Shown piece after piece: positions 1 to 9,950 of a stretch of 64,000 nt of DNA; the stretch's first letter is position 1; every line of letters starts with the position of its first letter. The stretch is taken from positions 310,001 to 374,000 of the forward strand of contig NZ_CANDOB010000001.1 of the NCBI RefSeq assembly GCF_947387515.1, read 5' to 3'. The notes under the pieces were generated by a model. That model saw only the letters and a program-made list of their open reading frames with translations, made no database searches and had not been told where the DNA came from. This stretch comes from Alkalihalobacillus sp. CinArs1. Lineage in GTDB: Bacteria > Bacillota > Bacilli > Bacillales > Guptibacillaceae. The translations under genes and the position numbers were made by a program.

Positions 1-513
1 GTTCACCTGGTCGAGAAACCAGAAGAAGTGGATGATCTTAACATCGACTCAGAACGCATCATCATTACAAACCAAACGACAATGAGTCAATGGGATGTTC
101 AAGAAATCATGGAAAGATCCATGGAAAAATATCCTCATGCTGTTATTCATAATGAGATATGCAACGCAACACAGGTTCGACAGGAAGCGGTAGCTGAACA
201 AGCTGGTGACACAGACCTATTGCTTGTAGTCGGAGATCCAAAGAGTAACAACTCTAATCGATTAGCACAGGTTTCTATCGAAGTTGCCGGCACACCAGCA
301 TACAGAATTGCTGATGTAACTGAAATACAGTTAGAGTGGCTCGATGGCGTTGAAACAGTAGGAGTTACTGCTGGTGCATCTACTCCGACACCTATTACAA
401 AAGAAGTCATTCGTTTCTTAGATCAATACGATGCAGAGAACCCAGAAACTTGGGGAAGAGAACGAAATGTTCCGTCTTCAAAGATTCTTCCAAAAGTAAA
501 AGTAAAGAAATAA
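1..513 (+). CDS. ispH: 4-hydroxy-3-methylbut-2-enyl diphosphate reductase IspH, 5' end outside the window
   Basis: This is the C-terminal part (about 170 residues) of IspH/LytB, the iron-sulfur enzyme that makes IPP and DMAPP in the last step of the MEP isoprenoid pathway. The reading frame is open from base 1, so the N-terminal half lies outside the window. A single cysteine in the segment [11 protein letters not shown] matches the third cluster-binding cysteine of the family, and the conserved [10 protein letters not shown] stretch follows near the C-terminus. The gene faces yqfO and the two share a terminator. The lysine-rich tail (KVKVKK) is a minor feature. Identification is secure; the true start cannot be seen. 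Confidence 0.95.
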   Translation, partial: VHLVEKPEEVDDLNIDSERIIITNQTTMSQWDVQEIMERSMEKYPHAVIHNEICNATQVRQEAVAEQAGDTDLLLVVGDPKSNNSNRLAQVSIEVAGTPAYRIADVTEIQLEWLDGVETVGVTAGASTPTPITKEVIRFLDQYDAENPETWGRERNVPSSKILPKVKVKK

Positions 514-515
514 AC

Positions 516-548
516 AAAAAAGATTCCGTCATGGACGGAATCTTTTTT
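516..548. terminator. bidirectional terminator between ispH and yqfO
   Basis: A 10-bp stem (AGATTCCGTC / GACGGAATCT) with a three-base loop is flanked by A-rich and T-rich runs, so it can end transcripts from both convergent genes. Confidence 0.85.
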
Positions 549-1669
549 TATCTAAATTTGAATGGGTCCGTATCTACTGCTGATCCTATTACTTCAGTCG
601 AATACTTTTTATCATCCATTAACGATTGAAGCTTCTTCCTAACTCCTTCGATCATAATTTTCTCGATATTATGACCTGCATCGACGATCTGCAATCCTTC
701 CATCATCGCATCATGTGCGACATGGTAATAAATATCTCCAGAAACAAACACATCCGCTCCACTAAATCGTGCTGCACTGATAAACTTATTGCCATCACCG
801 CCGAGCACGGCAACTTTTTTCACCGTTGAAGAAAGGTCGCCTACTATCCTCACACCTTTAGAACCTAACTGGTCTTTGGTCATTTGAGCAAAGGCTTCAA
901 GAGTCATTTCATCTTCCAAATAACCAACACGCCCTAGGCCATATGATTTTGCTTCATTCTCGATTGGGTAAATATCATACGCTACTTCTTCATAAGGGTG
1001 TGCCTTTAAAACTGCTCTCAAAACCTTTGTCTGTTCACCAGCAGGAAAGATGCTTTCTACCTTCACTTCATTTACAGACTCGATCTTGCCCTGTTCACCT
1101 ATATATGGGTTCGTACCTTCCGTTGGTTTGAACCTGCCAGTCCCTTCAGAACTGAATGTGCAGTTGCTATACCCACCGATAAACCCTGCACCCGCTTGAC
1201 CAAGGGCTTCTCGAACTTCTGCTTCATGTGTTGCCGGCACAAAAACTGCGATTTTCTTATAAGGCTCTTTGAACGTGTTTACAAGTACTTGTGTATTTAT
1301 TAGCCCTAGCGCTTCCGCTAGCATATCGTTCACTCCACCTGGTGCAACATCTAAGTTTGTATGAGCTGCATAAACGGTAATATCATGTTTGATAAGCTGT
1401 TCAATCATCTTTCCTTGTTCAGTATCCAAGTTGATTTTCTTAAGCGGTTTATAGAGGATAGGATGATGGGCGATGATTAAGTCTACCTCTTCACGAATCG
1501 CTTCTTCAACTACTGTCGGCAGTACATCAAGCGTCGTCATAACCTTATTAATCTTTTTATTAAGACCGCCAACCTGCAGGCCTATCGGATCACCGTCTTC
1601 CGCATATTTCTTTTTTGACCAAGATTCGAATTCTTGGATGATCGCTTGTCCTGAAGCTTGTTTACTCAT
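548..1669 (-). CDS. yqfO: Nif3-like dinuclear metal centre protein YqfO
   Basis: This is a 373-residue Nif3/YqfO family protein, the same length as in B. subtilis. The metal ligands typical of the family are visible: a His-His pair in IIAHHP at about residue 68, AAHTNLD at about 103-107, and a C-terminal DAGHNIEK. Between the two Nif3 halves lies a PII/CutA-like insert (about residues 135-240, including HPYEEVAYDIYP), which is the Bacillus form of the protein. The family forms hexameric toroids. The physiological substrate is not settled; GTP cyclohydrolase I type 2 is a common but doubtful label. The start overlaps the trmK stop by four bases, so the pair is translationally coupled. Confidence 0.95.
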   Translation of the reverse strand: MSKQASGQAIIQEFESWSKKKYAEDGDPIGLQVGGLNKKINKVMTTLDVLPTVVEEAIREEVDLIIAHHPILYKPLKKINLDTEQGKMIEQLIKHDITVYAAHTNLDVAPGGVNDMLAEALGLINTQVLVNTFKEPYKKIAVFVPATHEAEVREALGQAGAGFIGGYSNCTFSSEGTGRFKPTEGTNPYIGEQGKIESVNEVKVESIFPAGEQTKVLRAVLKAHPYEEVAYDIYPIENEAKSYGLGRVGYLEDEMTLEAFAQMTKDQLGSKGVRIVGDLSSTVKKVAVLGGDGNKFISAARFSGADVFVSGDIYYHVAHDAMMEGLQIVDAGHNIEKIMIEGVRKKLQSLMDDKKYSTEVIGSAVDTDPFKFR

Positions 1670-2376
1670 GAAATGACCTCCTTAATTAATTGGATTTCAT
1701 CTTTCACTTGCACTTCTTTTTCAGATGTAGCATCAGAGTTTTCCATAGAACGTAGAATTCGTTCTCTTTTATCTAGTTCATGGCTCCATTTTTTTACGAA
1801 CGCCTGATTCCTCTCTAGAGTAAGCATCGGTCCGAATAGCAGTGCTTTGGCACGTTCACGCTCACTTAAATCTTGATATGGTTTGTTACCGTCACCGCGG
1901 TCAAAAACGAGAACTTCATAGATCTTCTTATCTTCTTCGAGAATACGTTCGTCTACTAATTCCCATCCCAAATCTGCAAGTCGTTCTCTTAAAAGGTGAG
2001 CAGCAACATTTGGCTGCAAAATAAGTCGAGAAACACCCTCTAACTTTTCTATTCCCTCAAGAAGAATATTTCGAATCAGTTGCCCTCCCATACCTGCAAT
2101 CGTAATAACATCTACTTCACGCGGTTCTAAAACTTCTAGCCCATTTCCTTTTCTTACTGATATCGTTCCTGTAAAGCCACTTCGTTTCACTTGATTAACA
2201 GCAGATTGAAAAGGACCTTCATTCACTTCCCCAGCTATCGCATGGGAAATTCTTCGTTGATTCATTAAATAACAAGGCAAGTATGCATGATCTGAGCCTA
2301 TATCTGCAACTGAACTAGCCTCTGGTACAAAACTCGCTACCATTTTCAAACGCTCTGATAATAGTTTATCGTTCAT
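1666..2376 (-). CDS. trmK: tRNA (adenine(22)-N1)-methyltransferase TrmK
   Basis: TrmK (YqfN in B. subtilis) methylates N1 of A22 in the D-arm region of tRNA using S-adenosylmethionine. The 236-residue protein has the class I methyltransferase glycine-rich loop VADIGSDHAYLP near residues 23-34 and the catalytic-site strand ITIAGMGGQL near residue 90. The C-terminal third is helical and charged, as in the family. It is the upstream partner of yqfO, overlapping it by four bases, an order conserved across Firmicutes. Confidence 0.95.
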   Translation of the reverse strand: MNDKLLSERLKMVASFVPEASSVADIGSDHAYLPCYLMNQRRISHAIAGEVNEGPFQSAVNQVKRSGFTGTISVRKGNGLEVLEPREVDVITIAGMGGQLIRNILLEGIEKLEGVSRLILQPNVAAHLLRERLADLGWELVDERILEEDKKIYEVLVFDRGDGNKPYQDLSERERAKALLFGPMLTLERNQAFVKKWSHELDKRERILRSMENSDATSEKEVQVKDEIQLIKEVIS

Positions 2377-2464
2377 TATGTCACCACTACTTATTAGATT
2401 TTCACTATATGTTTCCCTTAAGAGTCATCAGTTTACACCTTCATACCAATTTCGCTCTTAACAA

Positions 2465-2497
2465 ATAGAAAAGCCTTCTGTTTGCACAGAAAGCTTC
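2465..2497 (-). terminator. terminator of cccA
   Basis: The arms 2471-2480 and 2487-2496 form a 10-bp stem with one wobble pair, followed on the minus strand by a T-rich run. It separates cccA from trmK-yqfO. Confidence 0.6.
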
Positions 2498-2507
2498 AAT
2501 ACACATC

Positions 2508-2867
2508 TTATTTCTTCTCAGAAAGCCACTGGGCTACAGCTTCTGCTTGTTCTCCTTGAATTAGACCGGCAGGCATACCAGAGCCTTTACCATTGTTGAT
2601 AATATCAAGGATTTCATCCTTGGATAATTTACTACCCACTGCATTTAATGCTGGGCCAACTTGTCCTCCAAGGTCTCCACCATGACAGGATGCACAGTTC
2701 TGAGAATAGATCTCTTCAGGAGCGGCTGCTTCAGCTTTCTGTCCTTCTTTTCCTCCAGAAGCTTCTTCTTCGCCTCCCTGTTGCATTGCCCAAAAAGAAA
2801 CGCCAATAATGAGAATAAATCCGATGACTGCTGTCCATGCAAATGGAATAAGCGGATTCTTTTTCAT
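2508..2867 (-). CDS. cccA: membrane-anchored cytochrome c-550
   Basis: This 119-residue protein has an N-terminal membrane anchor (about residues 8-28), a low-complexity Glu/Gly/Ala linker, and a small class I cytochrome c domain. The haem attachment motif CASCH is at residues 58-62 and the likely axial methionine is M98 in GSGMPAG. The length and layout fit CccA of B. subtilis, an electron carrier on the outer face of the membrane that feeds the terminal oxidase. An AAGGAGG ribosome binding site lies just upstream of the ATG. The position next to trmK and near rpoD matches B. subtilis. Confidence 0.93.
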   Translation of the reverse strand: MKKNPLIPFAWTAVIGFILIIGVSFWAMQQGGEEEASGGKEGQKAEAAAPEEIYSQNCASCHGGDLGGQVGPALNAVGSKLSKDEILDIINNGKGSGMPAGLIQGEQAEAVAQWLSEKK

Positions 2868-3040
2868 TTTTTTTCCTCCTTGTACCGATTCGCTGATGTA
2901 GTTTTCCCCAAATATGTAAGAGTAAACAAATCATTATATATTTTACTTGAAAACGCTATGAAAGAAAAGGGGAACGGTGGCAAATCACATATTTGTCAAT
3001 CTTTGTTTAACCTTGTTCTATCATAGCAAATATTCTTCAT

Positions 3041-3072
3041 AAAACAAAATACACCAGCAATTGAGCTGGTGC
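3041..3072 (-). terminator. terminator of the acyl-CoA ligase gene
   Basis: CACCAGC and GCTGGTG arms (3052-3058 and 3065-3071) form a hairpin followed on the minus strand by ATTTTGTTTT. Confidence 0.75.
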
Positions 3073-3082
3073 ATCAAGTGGG

Positions 3083-4732
3083 TTATACTCCAGTGTTTTG
3101 CTCTACCCATTTCACTGCCGTCTCACGAAGGCGATATTTTTGAATTTTCCCAGATGCCGTCATCGGATAGTGATCGATAAAGAAAACATGTGCTGGCGTT
3201 TTATATCTCGCTATCTTATTCTGACAATACTCCAGAATATCGGCTTCTGTTAGGTCGTGCCCTTCTTTTTTCTGAATACATGCAACGACCTTCTCGCCAT
3301 ACTTCTCATCAGGTATCCCGATTACTTGAACATCCAGAACGGCTGGATGTGTGTATAAAAACTCTTCGATTTCACGAGGATAAACATTTTCTCCACCGCG
3401 GATAATCATGTCTTTTAAACGGCCTGTGATTTTCACATATCCTTCCTCGTCCATTTCAGCTAGGTCTCCTGTATGTAACCAACCTTCATTATCAACGGCT
3501 TCTCGAGTTTCATCAGGCATTTTGTAATAGCCTTTCATGACGTGATACCCTCTTGTACACAGTTCGCCCGTTACATTTGTTCCTACGTCATTTCCTGTAA
3601 CCGGATCAACAATCTTAACTTCCACTTCCGGTAGAGCTTTACCAACTGAATTCACTCGATAATCCACTGGATCGTTCGTTCTAGTTTGAGTAATAACAGG
3701 AGATGCTTCTGTCTGCCCATATGCAATCGTAATTTCAGCCATATTCATTTCATCCATGACCTTCTTCATGACTTCGATCGGACATGGACTACCTGCCATT
3801 ATTCCCGTTCTTAACGTTTTCAGATCATATTTACTAAACGATGGAAGGTTCAATTCAGATATAAACATCGTAGGTACTCCATGAAGGGCAGTGCATTTTT
3901 CTTTCTCCACCGTTTCAAGTACTTGTTCAGGGTCAAATTCTACTATTGGGAAAATTGATGCTCCTGAAGAGAATGCTGCTAAGGTGCCTAGTACGCAGCC
4001 GAAACAATGAAAGAAAGGAACAGGAATGCACAAGCGATCTTTTTCTGAAAGCTCCATGCATTGTCCTATATGATAGCCATTGTTCAGGATGTTGGCGTGC
4101 GTGAGCATAACACCTTTCGGAAACCCAGTCGTACCAGATGTATATTGCATATTGATCACTTCATCAGGAGTAAGGCTCTCTTTTCGTTCTTGCAGCTGAT
4201 TTTCCGGAATGTTCTTATATCCGTCCACAAAAGCATGCCAAGATTTGAATTGCTCATAACGGTCAGATCCAATGTATACCACATCTGTTAGATGGGGCAG
4301 TGCTCCTATTGCACAACTACCATTCACTATCTTATCGTCACGTTTCAAAAGACTAAGGAATGCTTCAGGGTAGGACGTGCCTTTAAACCCGTTTATCAAG
4401 AATAGCCTTGTAGCATCGGACTGCTTTAACACATACTCCAATTCGGTACTCTGGTAGTTTGTATTGACTGTTACAAGGACTGCACCAACCTTTGCCGTCG
4501 CGAATTGAAGTAGAAGCCATTCCGGAACATTTGTCGCCCATACTGCCACATGCTCACCTTTCTCAACGCCAAGGTTCATGAGAGCCTTGGCAGTGCGGTC
4601 AACTTCCTCATTAAATTCTTTAAACGTATAGCGTAATCCCTCTTTTGAATAAACCACAGCTTCCCTGCTGTGATAACGTTCAACTTGGCGTTCAAGCATT
4701 TCACCAATCGTTTCATGAAGCAGTTCCGACAT
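3083..4732 (-). CDS. AMP-forming acyl-CoA synthetase (YngI-like)
   Basis: This is a 549-residue member of the adenylate-forming family that activates a carboxylic acid with ATP and CoA. The P-loop-like motif YTSGTTGFPKG, the YGQTEASP motif, the TGDLAEMD hinge region and the C-terminal lysine in TASGKIQK are all visible. The ATG at 4732 is chosen because AGGAG lies eight bases upstream; an in-frame GTG at 4834 would overlap the upstream gene and has no such site. Length and pairing with an acyl-CoA dehydrogenase resemble YngI of B. subtilis, a mother-cell gene linked to branched-chain or fatty acid breakdown. The substrate cannot be read from the sequence. The gene is the downstream member of a two-gene operon. 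Confidence 0.85.
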   Translation of the reverse strand: MSELLHETIGEMLERQVERYHSREAVVYSKEGLRYTFKEFNEEVDRTAKALMNLGVEKGEHVAVWATNVPEWLLLQFATAKVGAVLVTVNTNYQSTELEYVLKQSDATRLFLINGFKGTSYPEAFLSLLKRDDKIVNGSCAIGALPHLTDVVYIGSDRYEQFKSWHAFVDGYKNIPENQLQERKESLTPDEVINMQYTSGTTGFPKGVMLTHANILNNGYHIGQCMELSEKDRLCIPVPFFHCFGCVLGTLAAFSSGASIFPIVEFDPEQVLETVEKEKCTALHGVPTMFISELNLPSFSKYDLKTLRTGIMAGSPCPIEVMKKVMDEMNMAEITIAYGQTEASPVITQTRTNDPVDYRVNSVGKALPEVEVKIVDPVTGNDVGTNVTGELCTRGYHVMKGYYKMPDETREAVDNEGWLHTGDLAEMDEEGYVKITGRLKDMIIRGGENVYPREIEEFLYTHPAVLDVQVIGIPDEKYGEKVVACIQKKEGHDLTEADILEYCQNKIARYKTPAHVFFIDHYPMTASGKIQKYRLRETAVKWVEQNTGV

Positions 4733-4775
4733 ACACTCACTCCTATCGTTTATTCTAACCGAGCGCTCGTTCAGT

Positions 4776-5915
4776 TTAACAGCCAATTTCTCGAGCAATA
4801 ATCGTACGTTGAATCTCGGAAGTTCCCTCACCAATTTCTAGCAGCTTAGCATCTCTAAAGTACCTTTCAACATGATAATCTCTCATGTATCCATTACCAC
4901 CGTGTATTTGAACAGCTTGATCGCAGACCTCCATACAAATTTCGGATGCGTAAAGCTTACATATCGATGCCTCTTTTGTAAATCGTTTTCCTTGGTCTTT
5001 TAACCATGCAGCTTTGTGCACCATGTTTCTGGCAAGTTCAATCTTCATCGCCATATCAGCTAGCTTAAATTGAATCGCTTGAAACTTAGAGATTGGACGT
5101 CCAAATTGTTTTCTCTCGTTCGCATACTGCAACGCCTTCTCGTATGCCGCCTGAGCTATCCCTACGGCCATCGCGCCGATGCCGATACGTCCACCATCTA
5201 ATGTAATTAAAAACTGCTTAAAACCGTCCCCACGCTTTCCTAAAAGGTTTTCTTCAGGCACTCTCACATCTTCCATAACTAATTCTGTTGTGTTAGAAGA
5301 ATGAAGACCGAGCTTTTCATAATTATCGATTACTCTGAACCCTTTAGCATCAGTTGGCGAGATTATTGCACTAATCTCCTTCTGTCCATCTTTACGATCT
5401 GTGATTGCTGTTAAAGCGAGATGCTTCGCATATGATGCGTTGGTGATATAACATTTGCTGCCGTTGATCACCCATTCACCATTTTCGAGATAGGCCTCTG
5501 TCTCTGTTCCCCCAGCATCAGACCCTGCGTTAGGTTCTGTTAAACCGAAAGCTCCTAAAGATTCACCTGAACAGATCGGCGCAAGATACTTCTGTTTTTG
5601 TTCCTCAGTTCCAAAAAGGTTTAATGGAGCGCCACCTAGAGACACATGAGCTGAATAAGTGATACCCGTTGATCCGCAAGCACGGCTTAATTCTTCTACA
5701 ACGATCGCAAAGCTAATCGTATCTGCTCCTCCACCGCCATACTCTTCAGGGAACGGTAAGCCCATGATTCCAAGGTCACCCAGTTGCTTAAAAATTTCTA
5801 AAGGAAACTTTTTCTCTTTGTCACGCTTTTCTGCATCTGGAGCAACCACTTCATCTGCAAATTCACGAATCATTTTTTGAATCATCTTCTGTTCTTCTGT
5901 TAAGTCAAAATGCAT
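4776..5915 (-). CDS. acyl-CoA dehydrogenase (YngJ-like)
   Basis: This 379-residue flavoenzyme belongs to the short/medium-chain acyl-CoA dehydrogenase family and oxidises acyl-CoA to enoyl-CoA, passing electrons to ETF. Visible signatures are the FAD-binding stretch [16 protein letters not shown], the helix [22 protein letters not shown], and the catalytic glutamate just before GTSEIQR near the C-terminus. It lies 43 bases upstream of the acyl-CoA ligase, and both are read leftward as a probable operon. The pair resembles yngJ-yngI but sits between cccA and rpoD, where B. subtilis has no such genes. Its exact substrate (branched-chain or medium-chain) is not known. Confidence 0.9.
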   Translation of the reverse strand: MHFDLTEEQKMIQKMIREFADEVVAPDAEKRDKEKKFPLEIFKQLGDLGIMGLPFPEEYGGGGADTISFAIVVEELSRACGSTGITYSAHVSLGGAPLNLFGTEEQKQKYLAPICSGESLGAFGLTEPNAGSDAGGTETEAYLENGEWVINGSKCYITNASYAKHLALTAITDRKDGQKEISAIISPTDAKGFRVIDNYEKLGLHSSNTTELVMEDVRVPEENLLGKRGDGFKQFLITLDGGRIGIGAMAVGIAQAAYEKALQYANERKQFGRPISKFQAIQFKLADMAMKIELARNMVHKAAWLKDQGKRFTKEASICKLYASEICMEVCDQAVQIHGGNGYMRDYHVERYFRDAKLLEIGEGTSEIQRTIIAREIGC

Positions 5916-6167
5916 GCTAAAGAACCTCCTGTTAAAACACTATTTGAATACGCTTACATTTTATTATCTCGTTTATGTTTTGTTTTTTCAACATTTAAAA
6001 AAATAAAATAATTATGCAATGTTAATTTTTCGTTAATTCCTTAGGTTTTTGGTTGCTACAGAAGGTTCCATAATTTTTTAACCGAAATGTGGATTTGCAA
6101 ATCGAATGAAAAATCAGTAAAATAAATGACAAGAAATGTATCTTTAGCTAGGAGAATTTAGCTAGAA
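5916..6167. other. AT-rich gene-free spacer upstream of the acyl-CoA dehydrogenase gene
   Basis: No coding frame with a ribosome binding site was found here. The spacer probably carries the leftward promoter for the acyl-CoA dehydrogenase operon, but no convincing sigma-A hexamers stand out. A sporulation-type promoter cannot be excluded. A direct repeat TTTAGCTAG occurs twice near 6132-6156, just before the rpoD terminator. Confidence 0.5.
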
Positions 6168-6208
6168 TAAAAAAACTCCCTGCTGTAGTTAAACAGCCAG
6201 AGAGTTTT
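6168..6208 (-). terminator. terminator of the dnaG-rpoD operon
   Basis: Imperfect inverted arms at 6174-6186 and 6193-6206 form a stem of about 12 bp, and the minus strand continues with a run of seven T. Confidence 0.75.
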
Positions 6209-6218
6209 ACTGATTATT

Positions 6219-7334
6219 CTATTCTAAGAAATCCTTTAGGCGCTTACTTCTGCTAGGATGGCGAAGCTTACGTAGCGCTTTTGCTTCAATTTGACGAATT
6301 CTTTCACGTGTAACGCCGAAAACGCGTCCTACTTCTTCTAACGTTCTTGTTCGGCCATCGTCTAGTCCAAAGCGAAGTCGAAGTACGTTTTCTTCACGAT
6401 CAGTAAGAGTATCTAATACGTCTTCAAGCTGCTCTTTTAATAGTTCATAAGCAGCGGCATCTGATGGCGCTAAAGCATCCTGGTCTTCGATAAAGTCACC
6501 GAGATGAGAGTCGTCCTCTTCTCCGATCGGTGTCTCAAGAGATACTGGCTCTTGAGCAATCTTTAAGATTTCGCGAACTTTGTCAGGTGAAAGCTCCATT
6601 TCTTTACCGATCTCTTCAGGTGATGGTTCTCTACCGAGATCCTGTAGAAGTTGACGTTGTACTCGAATCAGTTTGTTGATCGTTTCAACCATGTGAACCG
6701 GGATACGTATCGTTCTAGCCTGATCGGCAATCGCACGAGTGATGGCTTGACGGATCCACCAAGTTGCATACGTACTAAATTTATAACCCTTACGATAGTC
6801 AAACTTTTCAACGGCTTTGATTAGTCCCATGTTTCCTTCTTGAATTAAATCAAGGAACAGCATACCTCTTCCGACATATCGCTTTGCGATACTTACCACA
6901 AGTCGAAGGTTTGCTTCAGCTAGACGACGTTTCGCTTCCTCATCGCCTTCTTCAATACGTTGAGCAAGGTTGATCTCCTCATCTGCTGATAGCAAGTCTA
7001 CACGACCGATTTCCTTAAGGTACATACGTACTGGGTCATTTATCTTAACACCCGGTGGTACACTCAGGTCGTTTAAATCGAACTCTTCTTCTTTTTGAAC
7101 TTCTTGCGGAGAAGGGTTATCTGTATTGTCTTCAATAACTTCAATACCCTGTTCCTCCAAGTACTCAAAAAATTCATCCATTTGGTCTGAATCTTGCTCA
7201 AACGGCGATAACCGTTCAACGATCGTAGAGTAAGTAATCAAGCTTGTCTTCTTTCCAAGCTCTACTAACTGCTCTTTTACTTGATCGATGGTTAATTCAC
7301 CTTCCGCCGGCTGGCGTGTAGGTTTCTCAGCCAT
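6219..7334 (-). CDS. rpoD: primary sigma factor SigA (RpoD)
   Basis: This is the housekeeping sigma factor, 371 residues from the ATG at 7334. That start is preceded by GGAGGGG, while the upstream in-frame start at 7364 has no such site and adds residues absent from homologues. Region 1.2 ([13 protein letters not shown]), region 2 ([22 protein letters not shown]) and the region 4.2 helix-turn-helix ([19 protein letters not shown]) are nearly identical to B. subtilis SigA. The acidic region 1.1 is the only divergent part. It is the last gene of the yqxD-dnaG-rpoD operon and starts 48 bases after dnaG. Confidence 0.97.
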   Translation of the reverse strand: MAEKPTRQPAEGELTIDQVKEQLVELGKKTSLITYSTIVERLSPFEQDSDQMDEFFEYLEEQGIEVIEDNTDNPSPQEVQKEEEFDLNDLSVPPGVKINDPVRMYLKEIGRVDLLSADEEINLAQRIEEGDEEAKRRLAEANLRLVVSIAKRYVGRGMLFLDLIQEGNMGLIKAVEKFDYRKGYKFSTYATWWIRQAITRAIADQARTIRIPVHMVETINKLIRVQRQLLQDLGREPSPEEIGKEMELSPDKVREILKIAQEPVSLETPIGEEDDSHLGDFIEDQDALAPSDAAAYELLKEQLEDVLDTLTDREENVLRLRFGLDDGRTRTLEEVGRVFGVTRERIRQIEAKALRKLRHPSRSKRLKDFLE

Positions 7335-7381
7335 TCGATCCCCTCCTTCCATACATCTCAACACATCAATTATTCGTAAGC

Positions 7382-9205
7382 TTAAGATGAATTTTTAAGG
7401 TTCTTTTTCATCTCAAGAATTTCCATAGCGATTTTTGCTGCCTGTACAAAATCTTGTTTGGATTCAGCTTCTTTTTTCTCTTTTTCTTTCTCTTCTATCT
7501 TTATCCATTCTGGATAAATTAACACCTGTCGAATGTAATCTTGTAACTCTTTATCCGACACGTCGTCATTTAAATCCATCATAGCAAGCTCAGAAGCAAT
7601 CTTTACAAGGTTTGAATCAGTGAGCTGTTCCATAAAGTGACTGATATCTGCCTCATGGCCTGCAGCATAGAAGCTATATAAATACGCTGCAATCGCACTA
7701 TGCTCGTCAATATTGAACGAACCGCCAACTTCTTCCTGAACTTTTTCAGCTACATCCAGATCACGCATCATGTAAGCAAGTAAGATACGTTCTGCATTAT
7801 GAAACGCGGGCAGAAGTTTTTTCTTCACATAGAAATTTTTCCTAGCATTATTATCCCTTTTAGGAGGGGCATTATCCTTCTTATTCTTCCTCTCCTTATA
7901 AAATTGGGCCGCTTGCTGTTTTAAAGCATCAAGCGAAAGCGAGAACTCTTGTGATAGCTGTCTAAGATAGTGATCCCGTTCAACAGCTTTTGTCAGTCCG
8001 CTTATTTCTCTGAGTACTTCTTCGATATAGCGGATTCGTTCTCCTTCATCCGATAGGTTTTTTCCAGTTCTGAAAAACTCCATTTTAAAAGCCATTACAG
8101 TTGGCGCTGCCCCTATTACATCCTTTTCAAAACGATCTCCACCGTATTTCTGGATATAGTCATCGGGATCAAGACCATCAGGCATTTTGGCAATCCTTAC
8201 GTAACAGCCAGCTTCTTGAAGCTCTTCGGCTGCTCTTAACGCTGCACTTATACCCGCTTTATCTGAATCGTAGCAGATGATTGCTGAATCAGTTTGCCTA
8301 CGAATCAAACGTGCTTGTTCTTTTGTTAAAGCAGTACCAAGACTCGCTACAACATTTTCTACCCCATTCCCGTAAGCACTAATCACGTCAACATAACCTT
8401 CGAGAAGGATTGCTTGATCTTTCATACGAATTGAAGAACGTGACAGATGGAAACCATAAAGCATCTTTCCCTTTTGAAAAATAGGAGTCTCTGGGCTATT
8501 AAGATACTTTGGCTCACCACTTCCAACGATTCTCCCTCCGAATGCGACCGTTCTACCTTTCGCATCCCAAATTGGAAACATGATTCGATTTCGAAAACGG
8601 TCAAAGTATTTTCCATCAAACTCCCTTCTTGAGAGAAGACCTGCATCCGCGACCTTCGAAAGAGGGTAATTTCTTTTGGTTAAATAATTCGTAGCGTAGT
8701 CCCACGATTCAGGTGCAAACCCTAGTTGAAATTTCTCAATCATTTCTTTTGTAAAACCACGCTTCTCAAGGTACTCTTTAGCCTGATTCCCTTCCGAAGT
8801 GTTAAGCATGCAATAATTATACAGTTTACCTAGAAAATCATGTGCTTTTAACATGACATCTTTATCGGATGAAGCCTTGGAGCTCGATTGATGATCACTA
8901 TTGATTTCAGGTAGCTCGATACCAGCTCTTTGTCCTAAAATTTGAACAGCTTCTATGAAATTGTATCCTTCGATCTCCATTAGGAATGAGAAGGCATTTC
9001 CACCTGTTCCACATCCAAAGCAATGATAGATTTGTTTATCAGGAGCTACCGAAAAAGAAGGTGTACTTTCTCCATGAAATGGACAAAGTCCAAAAAAGCT
9101 TCTGCCTTGCTTCTTCAGTTGGACATAATCACTTACTACATCCACAATATCTGTGGAACGGCGAATCGCTTCAATTTTTTCTTCTGGGATTCTGCCACTC
9201 ATCAT
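7382..9205 (-). CDS. dnaG: DNA primase DnaG
   Basis: This 607-residue primase makes RNA primers at the replication fork. The CHC2 zinc-binding domain is at the N-terminus (Cys41, His44, Cys62, Cys65). It is followed by the RNA polymerase core with a TOPRIM motif ([13 protein letters not shown]) near residue 265 and metal-binding DSDKAG. The lysine-rich linker near residue 440 leads to a helicase-binding C-terminal domain. Two ATG codons are adjacent at the start; either could be used, with GGTGAT upstream. It lies between yqxD and rpoD as in the classical macromolecular synthesis operon. Confidence 0.96.
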   Translation of the reverse strand: MMSGRIPEEKIEAIRRSTDIVDVVSDYVQLKKQGRSFFGLCPFHGESTPSFSVAPDKQIYHCFGCGTGGNAFSFLMEIEGYNFIEAVQILGQRAGIELPEINSDHQSSSKASSDKDVMLKAHDFLGKLYNYCMLNTSEGNQAKEYLEKRGFTKEMIEKFQLGFAPESWDYATNYLTKRNYPLSKVADAGLLSRREFDGKYFDRFRNRIMFPIWDAKGRTVAFGGRIVGSGEPKYLNSPETPIFQKGKMLYGFHLSRSSIRMKDQAILLEGYVDVISAYGNGVENVVASLGTALTKEQARLIRRQTDSAIICYDSDKAGISAALRAAEELQEAGCYVRIAKMPDGLDPDDYIQKYGGDRFEKDVIGAAPTVMAFKMEFFRTGKNLSDEGERIRYIEEVLREISGLTKAVERDHYLRQLSQEFSLSLDALKQQAAQFYKERKNKKDNAPPKRDNNARKNFYVKKKLLPAFHNAERILLAYMMRDLDVAEKVQEEVGGSFNIDEHSAIAAYLYSFYAAGHEADISHFMEQLTDSNLVKIASELAMMDLNDDVSDKELQDYIRQVLIYPEWIKIEEKEKEKKEAESKQDFVQAAKIAMEILEMKKNLKNSS

Positions 9206-9222
9206 TTATCACCAACAGGCTT

Positions 9223-9714
9223 TTATAGTTTCGATAAACAGAAATAATCTCCTTCATATTTCGACAAAATTTTAATAAATTCTTTACGAAAGTTTTCACG
9301 ATCCTCGTTCGTAAACTTCCTTGGTCCTTTCGTATGTTTGCCAGCACGTCTACTTTTTGAAGCTAGATACCGCGTATGTAGAAGAGTGGAAATGTTCTCT
9401 TCTGTGTACGTTTTCCCTCTTGGGGACAGAATAAAAACGCCTTTTGGTAAAAGAAGACTTGCCAGTCCATAATCCTGTGTAATGGCGATATCTCCCTTTG
9501 TAACATGGCGATGAATGTAAAGATCTGCTTCTTCTTTTTCTGAGTCTACCATAACCCACCTTGCACTTTGGAACGTTGTGCTCATATGAGCATATGAAGC
9601 TACAAAAACAATTTCAGCATTCATAAGTGCTGGTTGAAAAGATACGATCTCTTCTTTAATTGGGACAGGACATGCGTCTGCATCGACAAAAAGCGTCAGT
9701 TTCTTTTTCGTCAT
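9223..9714 (-). CDS. yqxD: YaiI/YqxD family protein (UPF0178)
   Basis: This 163-residue protein belongs to the conserved YaiI/YqxD family, which has a PIN-like or NYN-like fold. The signature FVDADACPVP lies near the N-terminus and ITQDYGLASLLL near the middle; acidic residues in both could bind a metal. The biochemical role is unknown. It is the first gene of the yqxD-dnaG-rpoD operon and ends 17 bases before dnaG, the same order as in B. subtilis. Confidence 0.9.
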   Translation of the reverse strand: MTKKKLTLFVDADACPVPIKEEIVSFQPALMNAEIVFVASYAHMSTTFQSARWVMVDSEKEEADLYIHRHVTKGDIAITQDYGLASLLLPKGVFILSPRGKTYTEENISTLLHTRYLASKSRRAGKHTKGPRKFTNEDRENFRKEFIKILSKYEGDYFCLSKL

Positions 9715-9898
9715 AATTCTCTATTCTACATCTCCCTGAGTTATCCTTCTTTTAGCATTTATGTTTTAACTTTCAGAATTTTAACCGCTTCTGTAATGAT
9801 GTAGCGGTCGGTAAAGTTATTATTATGATTATAGACAAATTTTATTGACAATATTTGATTATATACTAAATTATTTAAATTGAACAGATATTTATCGC

Positions 9899-9941
9899 AA
9901 AAAAACATACTACCAGAACATTTTCTTGGTAGTATGCTTTT
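9899..9941 (-). terminator. terminator of ccpN-ppsR
   Basis: Arms CATACTACCA (9906-9915) and TGGTAGTATG (9927-9936) form a 10-bp stem, followed on the minus strand by a T run. Confidence 0.85.
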
Positions 9942-9950
9942 CATATAGAA

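Noticed and set aside
2661-3026. A 121-codon rightward frame over cccA
   Set aside because: It lies opposite the clear cytochrome c gene and its ribosome binding site, and the Phe/Ser-rich product looks like no protein family.
9759-9944. A 61-codon leftward frame downstream of yqxD's start and over the ppsR terminator
   Set aside because: It begins inside the ppsR terminator region, has no ribosome binding site and its Asn-rich product reflects only AT-rich DNA.
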